Below, one piece after another: positions 8,737 through 18,936 of a stretch of DNA of 64,000 nt. Both the position numbers and the translations under genes were made by a program. The notes beneath the pieces were generated by a model. It had not been told where the DNA came from, did not search any database, and saw nothing but the letters and a program-made list of their open reading frames with translations. The stretch comes from Psychrobacter sp. P11G3 (GTDB taxonomy: Bacteria; Pseudomonadota; Gammaproteobacteria; Pseudomonadales; Moraxellaceae). The stretch spans positions 186,001 to 250,000 of the forward strand of contig NZ_CM003596.1 in the NCBI RefSeq assembly GCF_001435845.1. Reading direction: 5' to 3'. Position 1 is the stretch's first letter. The number at the start of each line of letters is the position of its first letter.

Positions 8737-11526
8737 TTAACGCTTGCGCCCAAACTTGCGCTGTTTTTTATTACTAATCTCAGTAATAGCGTGAGTGATT
8801 TCTTCTTCGTCTAAACTAGCGACTTGTTGCAAGATTTGCATCATATCAGGCGTTAGTACGTACTTAGCATGATGAGCAATGTCATTAATACGATGATCGA
8901 AAGTCAGTATGCCAGTTTCATCGTCTTTTTGTAGATAGTCAAGACGAGTCAATGCACTAATGAAACTGGTAAACAAGGCGCGATCAAAGAAATCGGGAAT
9001 ATCATCTGCATAGAGCACAGACAAACGCTGCCCAAGCAGATGACACAGGTCCACAACTTCGTTTTCAGTTAAATTACCAGAGCCTTGCTGAGCGAGTAGG
9101 GCAAGCGTCATAAAGTAACGCTCAAGGCTTTGACCAACTGGAGTTGCCAGTACTTGCAGCTGCTGATAGTGCTTACTATTAGACTCAGGCACGCTGAGCG
9201 TATCATCGCCCAAGTCAACGATGAGCCCATGAGACAGCAGGTTGTCAACTTTCTTATTGAGCGTATCGGCTAAGCCGTGTGCTGGATAATATAAGAATAG
9301 CTCACTTTGTAAGAACGGATATAGCTGCTCAGCGATACTATCGAGACGGCTGCGTTTAATACGTCCGTTGCGTGCGACTAGTGCAGACAGGAACGACAGC
9401 AAAATAAAGACATGCAAAATGTTGTTACGGAAGTAGCTGAGCAACGCTGCTTGCTTACCTGCGACCTGAATGATATCGCCCAAGATATGCGGCGTACGCT
9501 CAATAAGTTTTAGCTTAATACCATAATCAATGATTTGCTGCGGTGTCATATCAGTGATAACTGTATCCTCTGAGTAAACCAGCTGCTGAGCCAGACCTTG
9601 GTACAGTGCGATTTGCTCACGGCAAATATTTTCATCCAATGCAGCTTTCGGTGCCGATAGTAAAACCAATGATAATAGCGATACAGGGGTGACGACTGCA
9701 GCTTTATTGATATGCTGCATGACTTTCACACCGATGTTATCAACCATAGCGCTGGTCTTTTCATCAAGCGGTGAGTCAGTACGATCGGATGGCAAGCTAT
9801 TGGCTGGCACATCGAATTTCGTCATAAAGTCGCTAAGGTGCAACGGCGTACCAAAGCTTAAGTGCACATTACCAAAGATACGTTCGATTTTGCGGCCAAC
9901 TTTGAGTAATCCAATCAAAGACTCTGATTCTTTTGGTTTACCTTTTAGCTCACCGACATAAGTGCCACCTTCCATAATACGCTCGTAACCAATATAAGTC
10001 GGTATAAATACTACAGGCTTATTGGTTTGGCGTAGTTGGCTATGGACGGTCATCGCTAGCATACCCATTTTCGGCGGTAGCAAGCGACCTGAACGTGAGC
10101 GACCACCTTCAATAAAGTATTCAATCGGGGTGTTGCGCGTGATAAGGGTATGCATATATTCGCGCAGTACAGCAGTATATAGTGCGTTACCACGGAAGCT
10201 ACGACGAATATAAAAGGCAACGGCACCGCGTAATAGTGGGCCTAATACAGGTACATCTAAGTTGTCACCTGCCGCAACATAAGGGATACTCAGGCCACGT
10301 TTGTAGATGACATAAGACAGTAATAGATAGTCAACATGGCTGCGATGACAAGGCACATAAATCAGCTCGTAATCGGTCGCAAGGTCACGTACTCGCTCGA
10401 AGTGATGAACTTCTACGCCGTCATACAACTGCGTCCACAACCATGTCAGAAATTTATAAAAACCACGGATGATAGAATGAGAGTAGTCATTGACCATCTC
10501 ATTAGCATAACCTCTAGCCTGACTGCGAGCTTCTCGAACGCTAGTCCCCTTTTCAGCCGCTTCCATCTCAATTGCATGCTTAATAGCTGGCGAGTACACC
10601 AGTTTATCCACTAAGTTACGTCTATCTGATAGATCTGGGCCGAGCATGCTAGCGCGCTGTTTATCTAAATAAATTGACAATTGCTGCTGCAACATACGAA
10701 CCAGTTCACGATTACTATCAGCTGATGCGACTAGGGCATAACTTGGTGTCTGCTCAGCGTCAGCTGCGGCATCACTGTTAGTAGCCGTTGACTCTGTATC
10801 GACTGAATCCGCCGCTGTTAAACTTGCTTTAAGAGCATCTGTAGCGACTGAGTCAAAGGTAGCAGGTCCTTCCACATCGCCTTTAAGATTGTCACTGATA
10901 ATGGTACGTAAGTCTTGCGGTGGATGGAACTGTACGAAAGTATCGCGACCCATCACCCCGATATTAAATAATTGTTTAGTGATACTAGGATCTTGCCAGT
11001 TGTCAGCAGTCAGTAGCTTAAATAGAGAATCTTCTTTCTCAGGTGCGCGTCCCCATAAGATAGACACCGGCACGAGGCGGACCTTTAGTTCTGGATGTTG
11101 CAAGACCGCAGACACCAAGCGCGAAAGACGAGGGGATAAGGGATTATCTTTGGCATGTGGGTGGTTCAAAAATATAATAGCAGCGTTTTCTTTAATGCCG
11201 TGGGCCGTATCATTTACCCCAACCAGTGCTGGCGGTAAGTTGTGCTCTTGCGTCTGCAAGTCAATCAGAATACTGTTTGAACGAGAATAGTCCTGTAGTA
11301 CATAAAACCGTAGCGTCTGATCATCATTGTCGAACTCAGGTAGCTCGCCTAATAACTTAGGTTTTACGGCGATATCGAGCATCTGACCTGACAGCTTACG
11401 ATACAGCTGATTGATCGGTGCATTAGAATAAGGCTTAGTAGCGATTGCATTGCCAACAGTTTTAGCAGTGCCATCAGTCGCGACTGGCGCTTTAAAAATC
11501 CGTTTTTTTAAGAACTTCGGTATCAT
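8737..11526 (-). CDS. plsB: Glycerol-3-phosphate 1-O-acyltransferase PlsB
   Basis: A 929-residue membrane-associated enzyme that puts the first acyl chain on glycerol-3-phosphate in phospholipid synthesis. The acyltransferase blocks are clear: VPCHRSHVDYLL (HX4D, about residue 394), FIEGGRSRSGRLLPPKMGML (block III) and VFIPTYIGYERI (block IV). It is longer than the E. coli enzyme (807), partly through a low-complexity insert at about 225-270 rich in Ala, Thr, Ser and Asp. I placed the start at the ATG at 11526 (MIPKFLKKRIFK); the frame also offers a TTG at 11538. No clear ribosome site is seen. Confidence 0.94.
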   Translation of the reverse strand: MIPKFLKKRIFKAPVATDGTAKTVGNAIATKPYSNAPINQLYRKLSGQMLDIAVKPKLLGELPEFDNDDQTLRFYVLQDYSRSNSILIDLQTQEHNLPPALVGVNDTAHGIKENAAIIFLNHPHAKDNPLSPRLSRLVSAVLQHPELKVRLVPVSILWGRAPEKEDSLFKLLTADNWQDPSITKQLFNIGVMGRDTFVQFHPPQDLRTIISDNLKGDVEGPATFDSVATDALKASLTAADSVDTESTATNSDAAADAEQTPSYALVASADSNRELVRMLQQQLSIYLDKQRASMLGPDLSDRRNLVDKLVYSPAIKHAIEMEAAEKGTSVREARSQARGYANEMVNDYSHSIIRGFYKFLTWLWTQLYDGVEVHHFERVRDLATDYELIYVPCHRSHVDYLLLSYVIYKRGLSIPYVAAGDNLDVPVLGPLLRGAVAFYIRRSFRGNALYTAVLREYMHTLITRNTPIEYFIEGGRSRSGRLLPPKMGMLAMTVHSQLRQTNKPVVFIPTYIGYERIMEGGTYVGELKGKPKESESLIGLLKVGRKIERIFGNVHLSFGTPLHLSDFMTKFDVPANSLPSDRTDSPLDEKTSAMVDNIGVKVMQHINKAAVVTPVSLLSLVLLSAPKAALDENICREQIALYQGLAQQLVYSEDTVITDMTPQQIIDYGIKLKLIERTPHILGDIIQVAGKQAALLSYFRNNILHVFILLSFLSALVARNGRIKRSRLDSIAEQLYPFLQSELFLYYPAHGLADTLNKKVDNLLSHGLIVDLGDDTLSVPESNSKHYQQLQVLATPVGQSLERYFMTLALLAQQGSGNLTENEVVDLCHLLGQRLSVLYADDIPDFFDRALFTSFISALTRLDYLQKDDETGILTFDHRINDIAHHAKYVLTPDMMQILQQVASLDEEEITHAITEISNKKQRKFGRKR

Positions 11527-11773
11527 AATCAGTATCAAAAATAGTCAAATATGTTGCGCTTATGATGCCATAAAAGCCACCAAAGCGATATATAGTGTCT
11601 GTATATACTACCAATATTAATACGGTTTGGTTACGCTGTAGTGAGTGACCAATTATACAAAATGTTCAAACATTTGAAAGTTAACATGTTTAGGGTAATA
11701 ATATATTTTTATCACCGATGACTCATAAATATAGCATCCACTTTCCGATTTCATTTTACTAAGCCTAAAACTT

Positions 11774-12262
11774 ATGACTCCAGCTATCGATCTTGCCAAA
11801 AAACGTAACCTTGATTACCAAGTACACGAATATACTCACGACAGCAATGCCGCATCGTTTGGTTTAGAAGCCGCAGAAAAACTTGGCGTAGCAGTAACAC
11901 AGGTGTTTAAAACTTTAGTAGTGATCACCGATACTGGCGTGCTCGCTGTGGCGATATTACCAGTTGATAAAACACTTAATTTTAAAAAAATGGCGAAGGC
12001 GCTATCTTCTAATAAATTGCTATCTTGCAAAAAAGTACAGATGGCTGACCCCAAACAAGTAGAACGAAGTACAGGCTATGTGTTGGGTGGCGTCAGTCCA
12101 CTGGGTCAAAAAAAACGACTAAAAACCGTGATAGATAGCACAGCTCAAGACCAGGCCACAGTTTATGTGAGTGGTGGCCGCCGCGGTCTAGAGATTGAAT
12201 TGCCGCCTACACAATTGGCAGCAACGCTTGATGCTTGTTTTGACGCTATTACAGATGAGTAA
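11774..12262 (+). CDS. ybaK: Cys-tRNA(Pro) deacylase YbaK
   Basis: A 162-residue YbaK/EbsC-type editing protein that hydrolyses Cys-tRNA(Pro) made in error by prolyl-tRNA synthetase. The family features are VFKTLVV with the conserved lysine (about residue 46) and YVLGGVSPLGQKK with the GG-x-SP loop, then the closing SGGRRGLEIELPP segment. Length matches the E. coli protein (159). Start is the ATG at 11774; the preceding bases show no strong ribosome site. It is transcribed away from plsB, with about 250 bases between them for both promoters. Confidence 0.93.
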   Translation: MTPAIDLAKKRNLDYQVHEYTHDSNAASFGLEAAEKLGVAVTQVFKTLVVITDTGVLAVAILPVDKTLNFKKMAKALSSNKLLSCKKVQMADPKQVERSTGYVLGGVSPLGQKKRLKTVIDSTAQDQATVYVSGGRRGLEIELPPTQLAATLDACFDAITDE

Positions 12263-12466
12263 AAGATTATACGGTGACTATAATCTGCCTAGTACAAAAT
12301 GGACATGTCGACAATTTCGCTAAGCATATTTATGAGTAATCTATACTGGGCTCGCTTGTATTGAAGATATTTGAGCGCAAGATTATTGTGGATTGACCAT
12401 AGCGATAAGGCGTAGACTTATACGCCAGCTTATCTATTATTTTTATCTACATTTAAGGACATGCTC

Positions 12467-12841
12467 ATGCCACATTTAACCATTCAAGTAACACCCAACG
12501 TCAGTATCGCTCACGAAGAATCATTGCTCAAATCGCTAAACAAAGTGTTATGGGATAGTGGTCAGTTTAAGCAACCTGCTGATATAAAAGCACGCATTGT
12601 ACCTATTGATTCATTTCTAGTAGGTGTTGAAGACGATGAACAAGCCAATGGATTTATTTATGCTCACCTAAAGCTCATGAGCGGACGTGATATGGCCACT
12701 CGTGACCAGTTGGCTGAGCTGCTGGTTGCTACTATCGAGGAAAAAATAGGCGCAGAGCAGTCAGGACGTGCAGCATTGCAGATATGTGTAGAAGTTGAAG
12801 AGATAAGTGCGGTCTATCATAAGAAAATGCTTGGTAGTTAA
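12467..12841 (+). CDS. 5-carboxymethyl-2-hydroxymuconate isomerase-like tautomerase (CHMI)
   Basis: A 124-residue member of the CHMI branch of the tautomerase superfamily. The frame has two ATGs, at 12461 and 12467. The second is chosen because it places proline directly after Met (MPHLTIQVTPNV); this family uses that N-terminal proline as the catalytic base after Met removal. AAGGA stands about seven bases before it. In E. coli-type homoprotocatechuate degradation the enzyme sits with other hpa genes, but none are near here, so the true substrate is open. Confidence 0.85.
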   Translation: MPHLTIQVTPNVSIAHEESLLKSLNKVLWDSGQFKQPADIKARIVPIDSFLVGVEDDEQANGFIYAHLKLMSGRDMATRDQLAELLVATIEEKIGAEQSGRAALQICVEVEEISAVYHKKMLGS

Positions 12842-12966
12842 CAGCGCCTGCCTTTTTACAAACTGTATTTTGAAAACCATCTTCTCAAAAACTGTTTGAT
12901 TAAAAAGCGACTACTTAAAAAAGTGACTGCTCGCAGGCTAAAGTTACCAACCTTAAATGACGACAA

Positions 12967-13437
12967 TCAATTGCATAAAAGCTGACTGGCATACGTTGGT
13001 AGTATCATTACTTCAACCTTGTAGCCCGCAATTTTGCCTTCGGTAGCCATAAAATTGCGGGCGATACGCAATCGATATGTGCCCGTCGCAGGTAAGCAGC
13101 CTTGATAGACGATACCGCCTTTGCCGCCATCTTGCGTACCATTTGGCATATGTAATACGCCGACATTGGCAGTCTCAGATGTTCCAGCAAGTAGGGTAAT
13201 ATTAATCACGGCATACTGTCCACTGGTAGCGTCAAAACGATACCAACGTTCATTGTCATTAGGATTTAATTTACCAGTGATGACGCTACTAATAGCACTT
13301 TTCGAAAAATGAAGAGGGGTGTCGCTATTTTTTGCAATCGCACTATTTGCAGCGATACTTGCTAGTACAGTGCTAATTACCAATGTTTGCATACAGCGTG
13401 TGGCTAACGCGGCAGCTTTGTAATAGGGTATTGGCAT
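12967..13437 (-). CDS. Exported hypothetical protein, PPC-like beta-sandwich
   Basis: A 156-residue protein with a signal peptide (about 1-35, cleavage probably after ANSAIA). The mature part has the pattern of bacterial pre-peptidase C-terminal (PPC)-like domains: ITGKLNPNDNERWYRFDATSGQYAVINI followed by a TGTYRLRIARN strand. Two cysteines (in YQGCLP and the C-terminal LLCN) could form a disulfide in the periplasm. No catalytic motif is visible and I do not recognise a function. AGGAG stands upstream of the ATG at 13437. It lies downstream of the acyl-CoA dehydrogenase gene on the same strand but behind a terminator. Confidence 0.8.
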   Translation of the reverse strand: MPIPYYKAAALATRCMQTLVISTVLASIAANSAIAKNSDTPLHFSKSAISSVITGKLNPNDNERWYRFDATSGQYAVINITLLAGTSETANVGVLHMPNGTQDGGKGGIVYQGCLPATGTYRLRIARNFMATEGKIAGYKVEVMILPTYASQLLCN

Positions 13438-13498
13438 AGCTTTCTCCTAAAATTGCTCGTTACTTTATATTCTGTATAAGCATATTTTCAGTTAAGCG

Positions 13499-13532
13499 TA
13501 AAAAAGCGCCCAAATGATAGGCGCTTTTTTAT
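13499..13532 (-). terminator. Rho-independent terminator of the acyl-CoA dehydrogenase gene
   Basis: AAAAAAGCGCC and GGCGCTTTTTT pair around a nine-base loop. It lies 28 bases past the stop of the minus-strand acyl-CoA dehydrogenase gene. Confidence 0.9.
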
Positions 13533-13559
13533 TGATTATCGATGCAGTTTTAGTCAATT

Positions 13560-15380
13560 TTAATCTAAGAAAGCAAAGTGATCGATTTCCATTGATGTCA
13601 TGCTTTCGCTTGGAGCAACCATCGCTTCTGCGTGACCAGAAGTGCGTGGTAGCAACTTATCAAAGTAGAATTCAGCAGTCTGAATTTTTGCTTTGTAGAA
13701 TTCTGGTGCTTCTGTGCCGCCGGTTTCTAGCTTTTCGTAAGCGACCGCTGCCATACGAGCCCAATGATAGCCCATCATCACATAGCCTGAGTACATGAGG
13801 AAGTCCTCTGACGCTGCTGAGATGATTTCACGATCTTTACGTGCCATCAGCATCAAACGTACAGTCAAGGTGTTCCACTCAGCACATAGTTTGGTCAGTG
13901 CCCAAACAAATTTACGCATTTCTTTATCAAGTGCATACTCGCCACACCATTTCATGATGCTAGAGGTATAATCACGGATAATCTTACCTTTAGACTGTAA
14001 GATAACCTTACGACCTAGTAGATCAAGTGCCTGTACGCCAGTAGTACCTTCGTACATCGTCGCAATACGAGCATCACGAGCGATCATCTCCATGCCCCAT
14101 TCTTTGATGTAGCCGTGACCACCATAGACTTGCTGACCGTGTTTAGCAGCTTCGATGCCTAGCTCAGTTAAGAAGCCTTTTAGGATTGGCGTGTAGAAGC
14201 CTAGCTTGTCGTCCCATTTTTCGAACTCTTCGTCATCGCCATTGACAATACCTTGTGCCATTTTGTCGGCATAACGTGCTGAATGATAAATCATTGAGCG
14301 ACCACCTTCAGCAAAGGCTTTTTGCGTCAGTAGCATACGGCGTACGTCGGCATGATGGATAATAGCATCAGCTACTTTTTCAGGATCTTTAGTACCAGAT
14401 AGTGTGCGCATAGAACGACGCTCTTTGGCATATGGTAAGGCGTTTTGGAAAGACAATTCAGTATGCGCCAGACCTTGGATACCAGTACCGATACGAGCCG
14501 TGTTCATGAATGTGAACATGGCTTTTAGGCCTTTATGTGGTTCGCCGATTAGGTAGCCGACTGCGCCATCAAAGTTCAATACACACGTCGAAGATGCGCT
14601 AATGCCCATTTTGTGCTCAATTGAACCACAAACAACGGCATTGCGCTCGCCAGCTTCACCTTCAGCGTTCGGCGTGAACTTAGGTACGATAAATAGTGAA
14701 ATACCGCGCGTGCCTTCTGGTGCATTTGGTAGACGTGCTAGAACGATATGAACGATATTATCTGTTAAGTCATGCTCACCGCTTGAGATAAAGATTTTGG
14801 TACCGCTGATTTTATAGGTGCCGTCATCTTGTGGAATGGCTTTTGATTTAACTTGACCCAAATCCGTACCACACTGTGGTTCAGTCAGACACATGGTACC
14901 TGCCCATGAGCCTTCGACCAACTTAGGTAAATACAGTGCTTTTTGCTCGTCAGTACCGTACTGAAGCAGCGTGTTGATACAACCTGTTGATAGACCAGGA
15001 TACATTGACCATGACCAGTTAGCAGTACCGATCATCTCAGATTTGATAAGGTTGATTGACGTTGGCAGATTCATACCACCGAATTCTTCAGGGTATGAAA
15101 TACCTTGCCAGCCGCCTTCTACAAACTGGTCATAAGCCTCTTTGAAGCCTTTTGGTGTGGTCACGACGCCATCTTCAAAATGACAGCCTTCTTCACCACC
15201 TGATTGATAGAGTGGGGCAATGACGTTTTCAGCAAAATCAGCCATACCTTGTAGAATCATGTCTACAGTTTCAGGATCAGCGTTTTCGCCGTTGTCTAAG
15301 CTTTTATAATGCGTCTGATAGTCAAATACATCATTGATCAAAAATTTGATATCACGTAAGGGGGCTTTGTAAGTTAACAT
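13560..15380 (-). CDS. Acyl-CoA dehydrogenase, long (about 600-residue) DmdC-like type
   Basis: A 606-residue FAD enzyme. The N-terminus YKAPLRDIKFLINDVF matches the extra N-terminal domain of long bacterial acyl-CoA dehydrogenases, followed by the usual middle domain (CLTEPQCGTDLG; FISSGEHDLTDN) and C-terminal helices. The catalytic glutamate is in MYEGTTGVQALDLLGRK (about residue 443). An extra C-terminal domain follows, as in fatty-acid oxidation enzymes of Pseudomonas and in 3-methylmercaptopropionyl-CoA dehydrogenase DmdC. The chain-length preference cannot be read. AGAGAG precedes the ATG at 15380. Neighbours do not include other beta-oxidation genes. Confidence 0.92.
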   Translation of the reverse strand: MLTYKAPLRDIKFLINDVFDYQTHYKSLDNGENADPETVDMILQGMADFAENVIAPLYQSGGEEGCHFEDGVVTTPKGFKEAYDQFVEGGWQGISYPEEFGGMNLPTSINLIKSEMIGTANWSWSMYPGLSTGCINTLLQYGTDEQKALYLPKLVEGSWAGTMCLTEPQCGTDLGQVKSKAIPQDDGTYKISGTKIFISSGEHDLTDNIVHIVLARLPNAPEGTRGISLFIVPKFTPNAEGEAGERNAVVCGSIEHKMGISASSTCVLNFDGAVGYLIGEPHKGLKAMFTFMNTARIGTGIQGLAHTELSFQNALPYAKERRSMRTLSGTKDPEKVADAIIHHADVRRMLLTQKAFAEGGRSMIYHSARYADKMAQGIVNGDDEEFEKWDDKLGFYTPILKGFLTELGIEAAKHGQQVYGGHGYIKEWGMEMIARDARIATMYEGTTGVQALDLLGRKVILQSKGKIIRDYTSSIMKWCGEYALDKEMRKFVWALTKLCAEWNTLTVRLMLMARKDREIISAASEDFLMYSGYVMMGYHWARMAAVAYEKLETGGTEAPEFYKAKIQTAEFYFDKLLPRTSGHAEAMVAPSESMTSMEIDHFAFLD

Positions 15381-15762
15381 AATCGCTCTCTTTGGTTAGT
15401 TCGCTATCATAGACTTATGGCGCAATATTTGAGTCACAACTTATGTAAGCGATATTTACTTATTTTGGATGAGCTAGACGTTATATTAGTCATCAAGTGA
15501 GTTGTTAGTGGACAGCTTTCCAGTGTATTAGTTATTAGAACGTCTTTAGCGACGGACAGCTGTTATGGCGTTGATATGATTATAAATCTTAAACAGCGAC
15601 AAATATACAACTAATAACTATTATTCATGATTAATTATGTTATTAATTCATTTTAGTTTGTATAGGTAAATTGTATCTTCGCTTGAAATTATTCTATAAA
15701 GGGCTATGTAGACTCATCTAAATTCAAAGAAAAATGGACTTATCAAATAGGAAAAGCCATTT
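15381..15762. other. Divergent intergenic region
   Basis: About 380 AT-rich bases between the minus-strand acyl-CoA dehydrogenase gene and the plus-strand FUSC gene. It must carry both promoters. I see no clear operator or repeat. Confidence 0.45.
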
Positions 15763-16884
15763 ATGAGTACCTCAAAAAAGCAACAGCGAGCTTCTTGGTT
15801 GAGCGCACTATTAACTCGTATGAAGGGGTTAATCGATGGTGAGCTGAATCATTTACTCACAGTCAATCGCAGTCAGCGACCATGGCATATGCCAATCATC
15901 GCGGCGATTGCGATTAGCTTTCCGGTGTTTGTAGGGGCTTATTTTGGTGATTTGTCTTCAGGTATCAAAGCCTCGCTAGGCTCAATGATTATTTTAAACC
16001 TACCATTTTCAGGAGGGCTACCACATCGGCTAGTGACAGTTATGGCTTGGGGGTTTGCGATGATACTCAGCTTTGCACTGGGTCTGATCGCGCAGCTATT
16101 ACCAGTATTTCGGCTACCTGCGTTTATGCTGATTGGCATTAGCGTAGTGATGCTAGGTCGTTACTATCGGCAACCACCACCAGCAGGATTGTTTGTGTTG
16201 ATGGCGGGTGCGATTGCGCTATTTATCCCTGTGCCGATTGATCAAGTGCTCTCAGCCATAGGGCTTGTGATATTGGGTAGTGGCTCCTCGATGTTGCTAG
16301 CGCTACTCTATAGTTTGTTCTTATTGGCGACCCGTCCTGTTGCTTCTGTACCTGTCTATGACTATCAGCCTGATATGATTAGCGATAGTCTGATCGTGGT
16401 AAGCTTCGTCAGTTTAGCATTGGTCGTTGCTGTTCTGTTAGAGCTGCCTTATCCCTACTGGGCAGCGATGAGCTGCTTTATTATCATCCAAGGTATGCAG
16501 CTACGAACCATGTGGATCAAACAGTTGCACCGTTTATTGGGTACGTTGGCTGGCATGGGCGTGGCGGGCTGGATGCTGTCTTGGGGACTATCAGGATGGG
16601 GCATCGCTATCGCGATATTATGTATGATGTTTCTAATTGAGTCATTTGTCGATCGGCATTATGGACTGGCGGTGATATTTATCACGCCGCTGACGATATT
16701 TATCGCTGAGTATGGTAGTACGATGTCGGTGCCACCAGTCGTTGGGGAGGTTATCCAAGCGCGTATGATTGATACGGCACTCGGTTGCATGATTGGATTG
16801 AGTGGTGGTCTAGCGATACACTCTACGCGATTGCGTGTACCGCTGCGCCGTTTTGAAAATTGGCTATTATTACGTTTTAGTTAA
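15763..16884 (+). CDS. FUSC-family (aromatic acid exporter-like) membrane protein
   Basis: A 373-residue integral membrane protein with roughly ten hydrophobic segments in two halves (about 45-165 and 215-345) separated by a short hydrophilic stretch. The second half carries the FUSC signature region (LPYPYWAAMSCFIIIQGMQLRTMWIKQLHRLLGTLAG), related to fusaric acid resistance and AaeB-type efflux proteins. It is about half the length of AaeB, so it may work as a dimer. The substrate is unknown. AGGAAAAG precedes the ATG. Its 3' end converges on aroE with about 30 bases between. Confidence 0.8.
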   Translation: MSTSKKQQRASWLSALLTRMKGLIDGELNHLLTVNRSQRPWHMPIIAAIAISFPVFVGAYFGDLSSGIKASLGSMIILNLPFSGGLPHRLVTVMAWGFAMILSFALGLIAQLLPVFRLPAFMLIGISVVMLGRYYRQPPPAGLFVLMAGAIALFIPVPIDQVLSAIGLVILGSGSSMLLALLYSLFLLATRPVASVPVYDYQPDMISDSLIVVSFVSLALVVAVLLELPYPYWAAMSCFIIIQGMQLRTMWIKQLHRLLGTLAGMGVAGWMLSWGLSGWGIAIAILCMMFLIESFVDRHYGLAVIFITPLTIFIAEYGSTMSVPPVVGEVIQARMIDTALGCMIGLSGGLAIHSTRLRVPLRRFENWLLLRFS

Positions 16885-16916
16885 TAGGGTATAGCTTTGC
16901 AAAGATTTCTCTTTGA

Positions 16917-17780
16917 TTAACTGTCTTTATTTAGCACTGTTGTCGCTTGTGCGACATCGATAGTATGCCCAGTCCAACGCTCAAAGCTTAAAGCAGCCTG
17001 ACCGATAAGCATACCGTAGCCTTCAGAGATCTGTGCACCACGAGCAGCAAAATGCTGCAAAAACGGTAGCGGACGACCATACATCATGTCATAAGCGTAT
17101 TGACAGTTTAGAGCATCATCCAACGGCAACGTATCACCTGACAAGCCAATAGAAGTGGCATTAATGATAATGTCAAAAGCGCCACTGAGTTCATTGGTCG
17201 CACAAACCTCGATATTTTGGTCATCAATCACTGAGCTGGCCGCACTGAGCTCATTTACCAAATCAGCTGCCTTAGACACGGTGCGATTGGCAATCGTGAG
17301 AGAGTTAATACCTGCTTCAAATAATGGCAATATTACGCCACGCGCTGCACCGCCTGCACCTATTAGCGCCACACGAGCATCGGTCAGCGGCCAGTCCATA
17401 CTCATAATGTGATTGATAAGTCCTTGCCCATCCGTATTATCACCGTAGAGTGCCTCTGTGATTGGTGCGCCGCTTTCTAATAGTGCTTTGTTCAACAGTA
17501 ACGTATTGACCGCGCCTGCCGTCTTGGCATGTTCTGATAAACCACCACGCGCCGCGCAGCAGTCATAAGCAACTTGTTTAAAAGGAACCGTCACGTTAGC
17601 GCCCGCACCGCCACCGCAAAAAAACGCCTCAACGACAGCCGTAAAACTGGCGGCATCATCAGGGCAGTACTGACGCTGATAGCTAATATCAATCCCTGCT
17701 TGTATAGCAAACTGCTTATGAATCTCAGGAGATTTACTATGGGCGATTGGATTGCCAATAACGATAAAGTGTTGGGTCAT
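16917..17780 (-). CDS. aroE: Shikimate 5-dehydrogenase AroE
   Basis: A 287-residue NADP-dependent enzyme of the shikimate pathway. The shikimate-binding N-terminus is NPIAHSKSPEIHKQFA (10-25); the catalytic lysine lies in VTVPFKQ and the aspartate in GDNTDGQG. The NADP loop is LIGAGGAARGVILPL. Length is close to the usual 270-290. Start is the ATG at 17780 with only a weak GGAC upstream. Confidence 0.95.
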   Translation of the reverse strand: MTQHFIVIGNPIAHSKSPEIHKQFAIQAGIDISYQRQYCPDDAASFTAVVEAFFCGGGAGANVTVPFKQVAYDCCAARGGLSEHAKTAGAVNTLLLNKALLESGAPITEALYGDNTDGQGLINHIMSMDWPLTDARVALIGAGGAARGVILPLFEAGINSLTIANRTVSKAADLVNELSAASSVIDDQNIEVCATNELSGAFDIIINATSIGLSGDTLPLDDALNCQYAYDMMYGRPLPFLQHFAARGAQISEGYGMLIGQAALSFERWTGHTIDVAQATTVLNKDS

Positions 17781-18270
17781 AAATAGTCCGCTGGCTAGAA
17801 AATAAAAATACTATAAAAGAAGCAATAAGTGGCGCTCAATCATCATAAGGGATAACGCTATGATTGACAAACCAAGACACTATCACCAATCAATGATTAG
17901 AAAGTGACAGCGTTAATCAGAGGCTGCCTTATCGCTTTTGAAAATAAATTGTGACATTGAGGCAAACATACTCAAAACACGCGCAAGCAGTTTTGTACTT
18001 TCTACTAAAGAGAAAGTCGTTTTAGTACGTTATATATTTAACAAATCTGTACTCTCGGGGAGTGCTCCGCGTAACGTAAAAGGTAGTCAAGTGCTGAGCA
18101 GTTGGGTAAACTATAAAATATGGAAACCTATATCAATATGCTGTAATGACTGCTAGATTATAATATTTGTGAAATATGCTCTTTATTGAAAACTATTCGT
18201 TATCAGCGGCGTTTCTGCCAGCTCGTTAATACTATTTCGAGATCAATCTAAAAGTGTGAGTAAATTATCC
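17781..18270. other. Intergenic region between aroE and the lipoprotein gene
   Basis: About 490 bases. A 72-codon open frame (17938-18156) has no ribosome site and no recognisable protein character, and I do not call it. The region should hold the promoters of aroE (minus) and of the lipoprotein-pabC pair (plus). Confidence 0.5.
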
Positions 18271-18933
18271 ATGTGGAATCCTAACCTACAGACCCTTCTA
18301 GTCGGTACGATAATGGCAGTTAGTGTGACGCTCAGTGGCTGTGATAGCACCAAAGAAGATGCTCCAAATCCAGATGCTGAGACCACTGAGCAGGCAACAA
18401 CGAATGAGCCAGTACAGGACAGCGCAAACAATCCTGACCTAGATGGTGCCACTGCTCAGCAAGGCACGCCAGTGAGATACGATGTCGCAGCATGGGGTAC
18501 GGATAAGGTTGAGTCGCTCGCTGTAGATGAGTTAGATAGTATAAAATCCGTGTTTGGTGAAGTGATGAGCACTGACGAAAACAGCCTAGACTATGCCAGT
18601 AATCCAGCGGCAAAATATCGCTTTATGAAAACGGATGCGCCTTATCTAGATATCATCGACTCTGAAAAATATCTAGAGCTAGGCTGGTACTATGCCAATC
18701 CTACTGACACAGACAAAGAAAAAGAGCTGAGCCAAAACCACGCCAAAAAAGCCTATCAACTATCGCGTCAATTGATGGGCGATGATGGCGGAAAAATGGT
18801 TGCTGATATGCTCAATAGTCAAATCATCAAAAATAGAATCGTCGGTGGACAAAAAATAGAGCTGGCAAAATGTGAGTTTTATAGCTGCATGCTGGTTATC
18901 AATAAAGCCGCTGCTCAAACAGACAATAGCTAA
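18271..18933 (+). CDS. Hypothetical lipoprotein upstream of pabC
   Basis: A 220-residue protein with a lipoprotein signal: hydrophobic helix then VTLSGC with the lipid cysteine at residue 24. An acidic, Thr/Gln/Asp-rich linker (about 28-65) follows, then a folded part with YASNPAAKYRFMKTDAPYLDI and a cluster of lysines near KELSQNHAKKAYQLSRQLMG. I do not recognise a known domain. The frame opens with a GTG at 18256; I prefer the ATG at 18271. Its stop is three bases before pabC, so the two are almost certainly translated from one message. Confidence 0.8.
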   Translation: MWNPNLQTLLVGTIMAVSVTLSGCDSTKEDAPNPDAETTEQATTNEPVQDSANNPDLDGATAQQGTPVRYDVAAWGTDKVESLAVDELDSIKSVFGEVMSTDENSLDYASNPAAKYRFMKTDAPYLDIIDSEKYLELGWYYANPTDTDKEKELSQNHAKKAYQLSRQLMGDDGGKMVADMLNSQIIKNRIVGGQKIELAKCEFYSCMLVINKAAAQTDNS

Positions 18934-18936
18934 ATC

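Noticed and set aside
17938..18156. A 72-codon plus-strand frame between aroE and the lipoprotein gene
   Set aside because: No ribosome site, no domain character, and composition like intergenic DNA.
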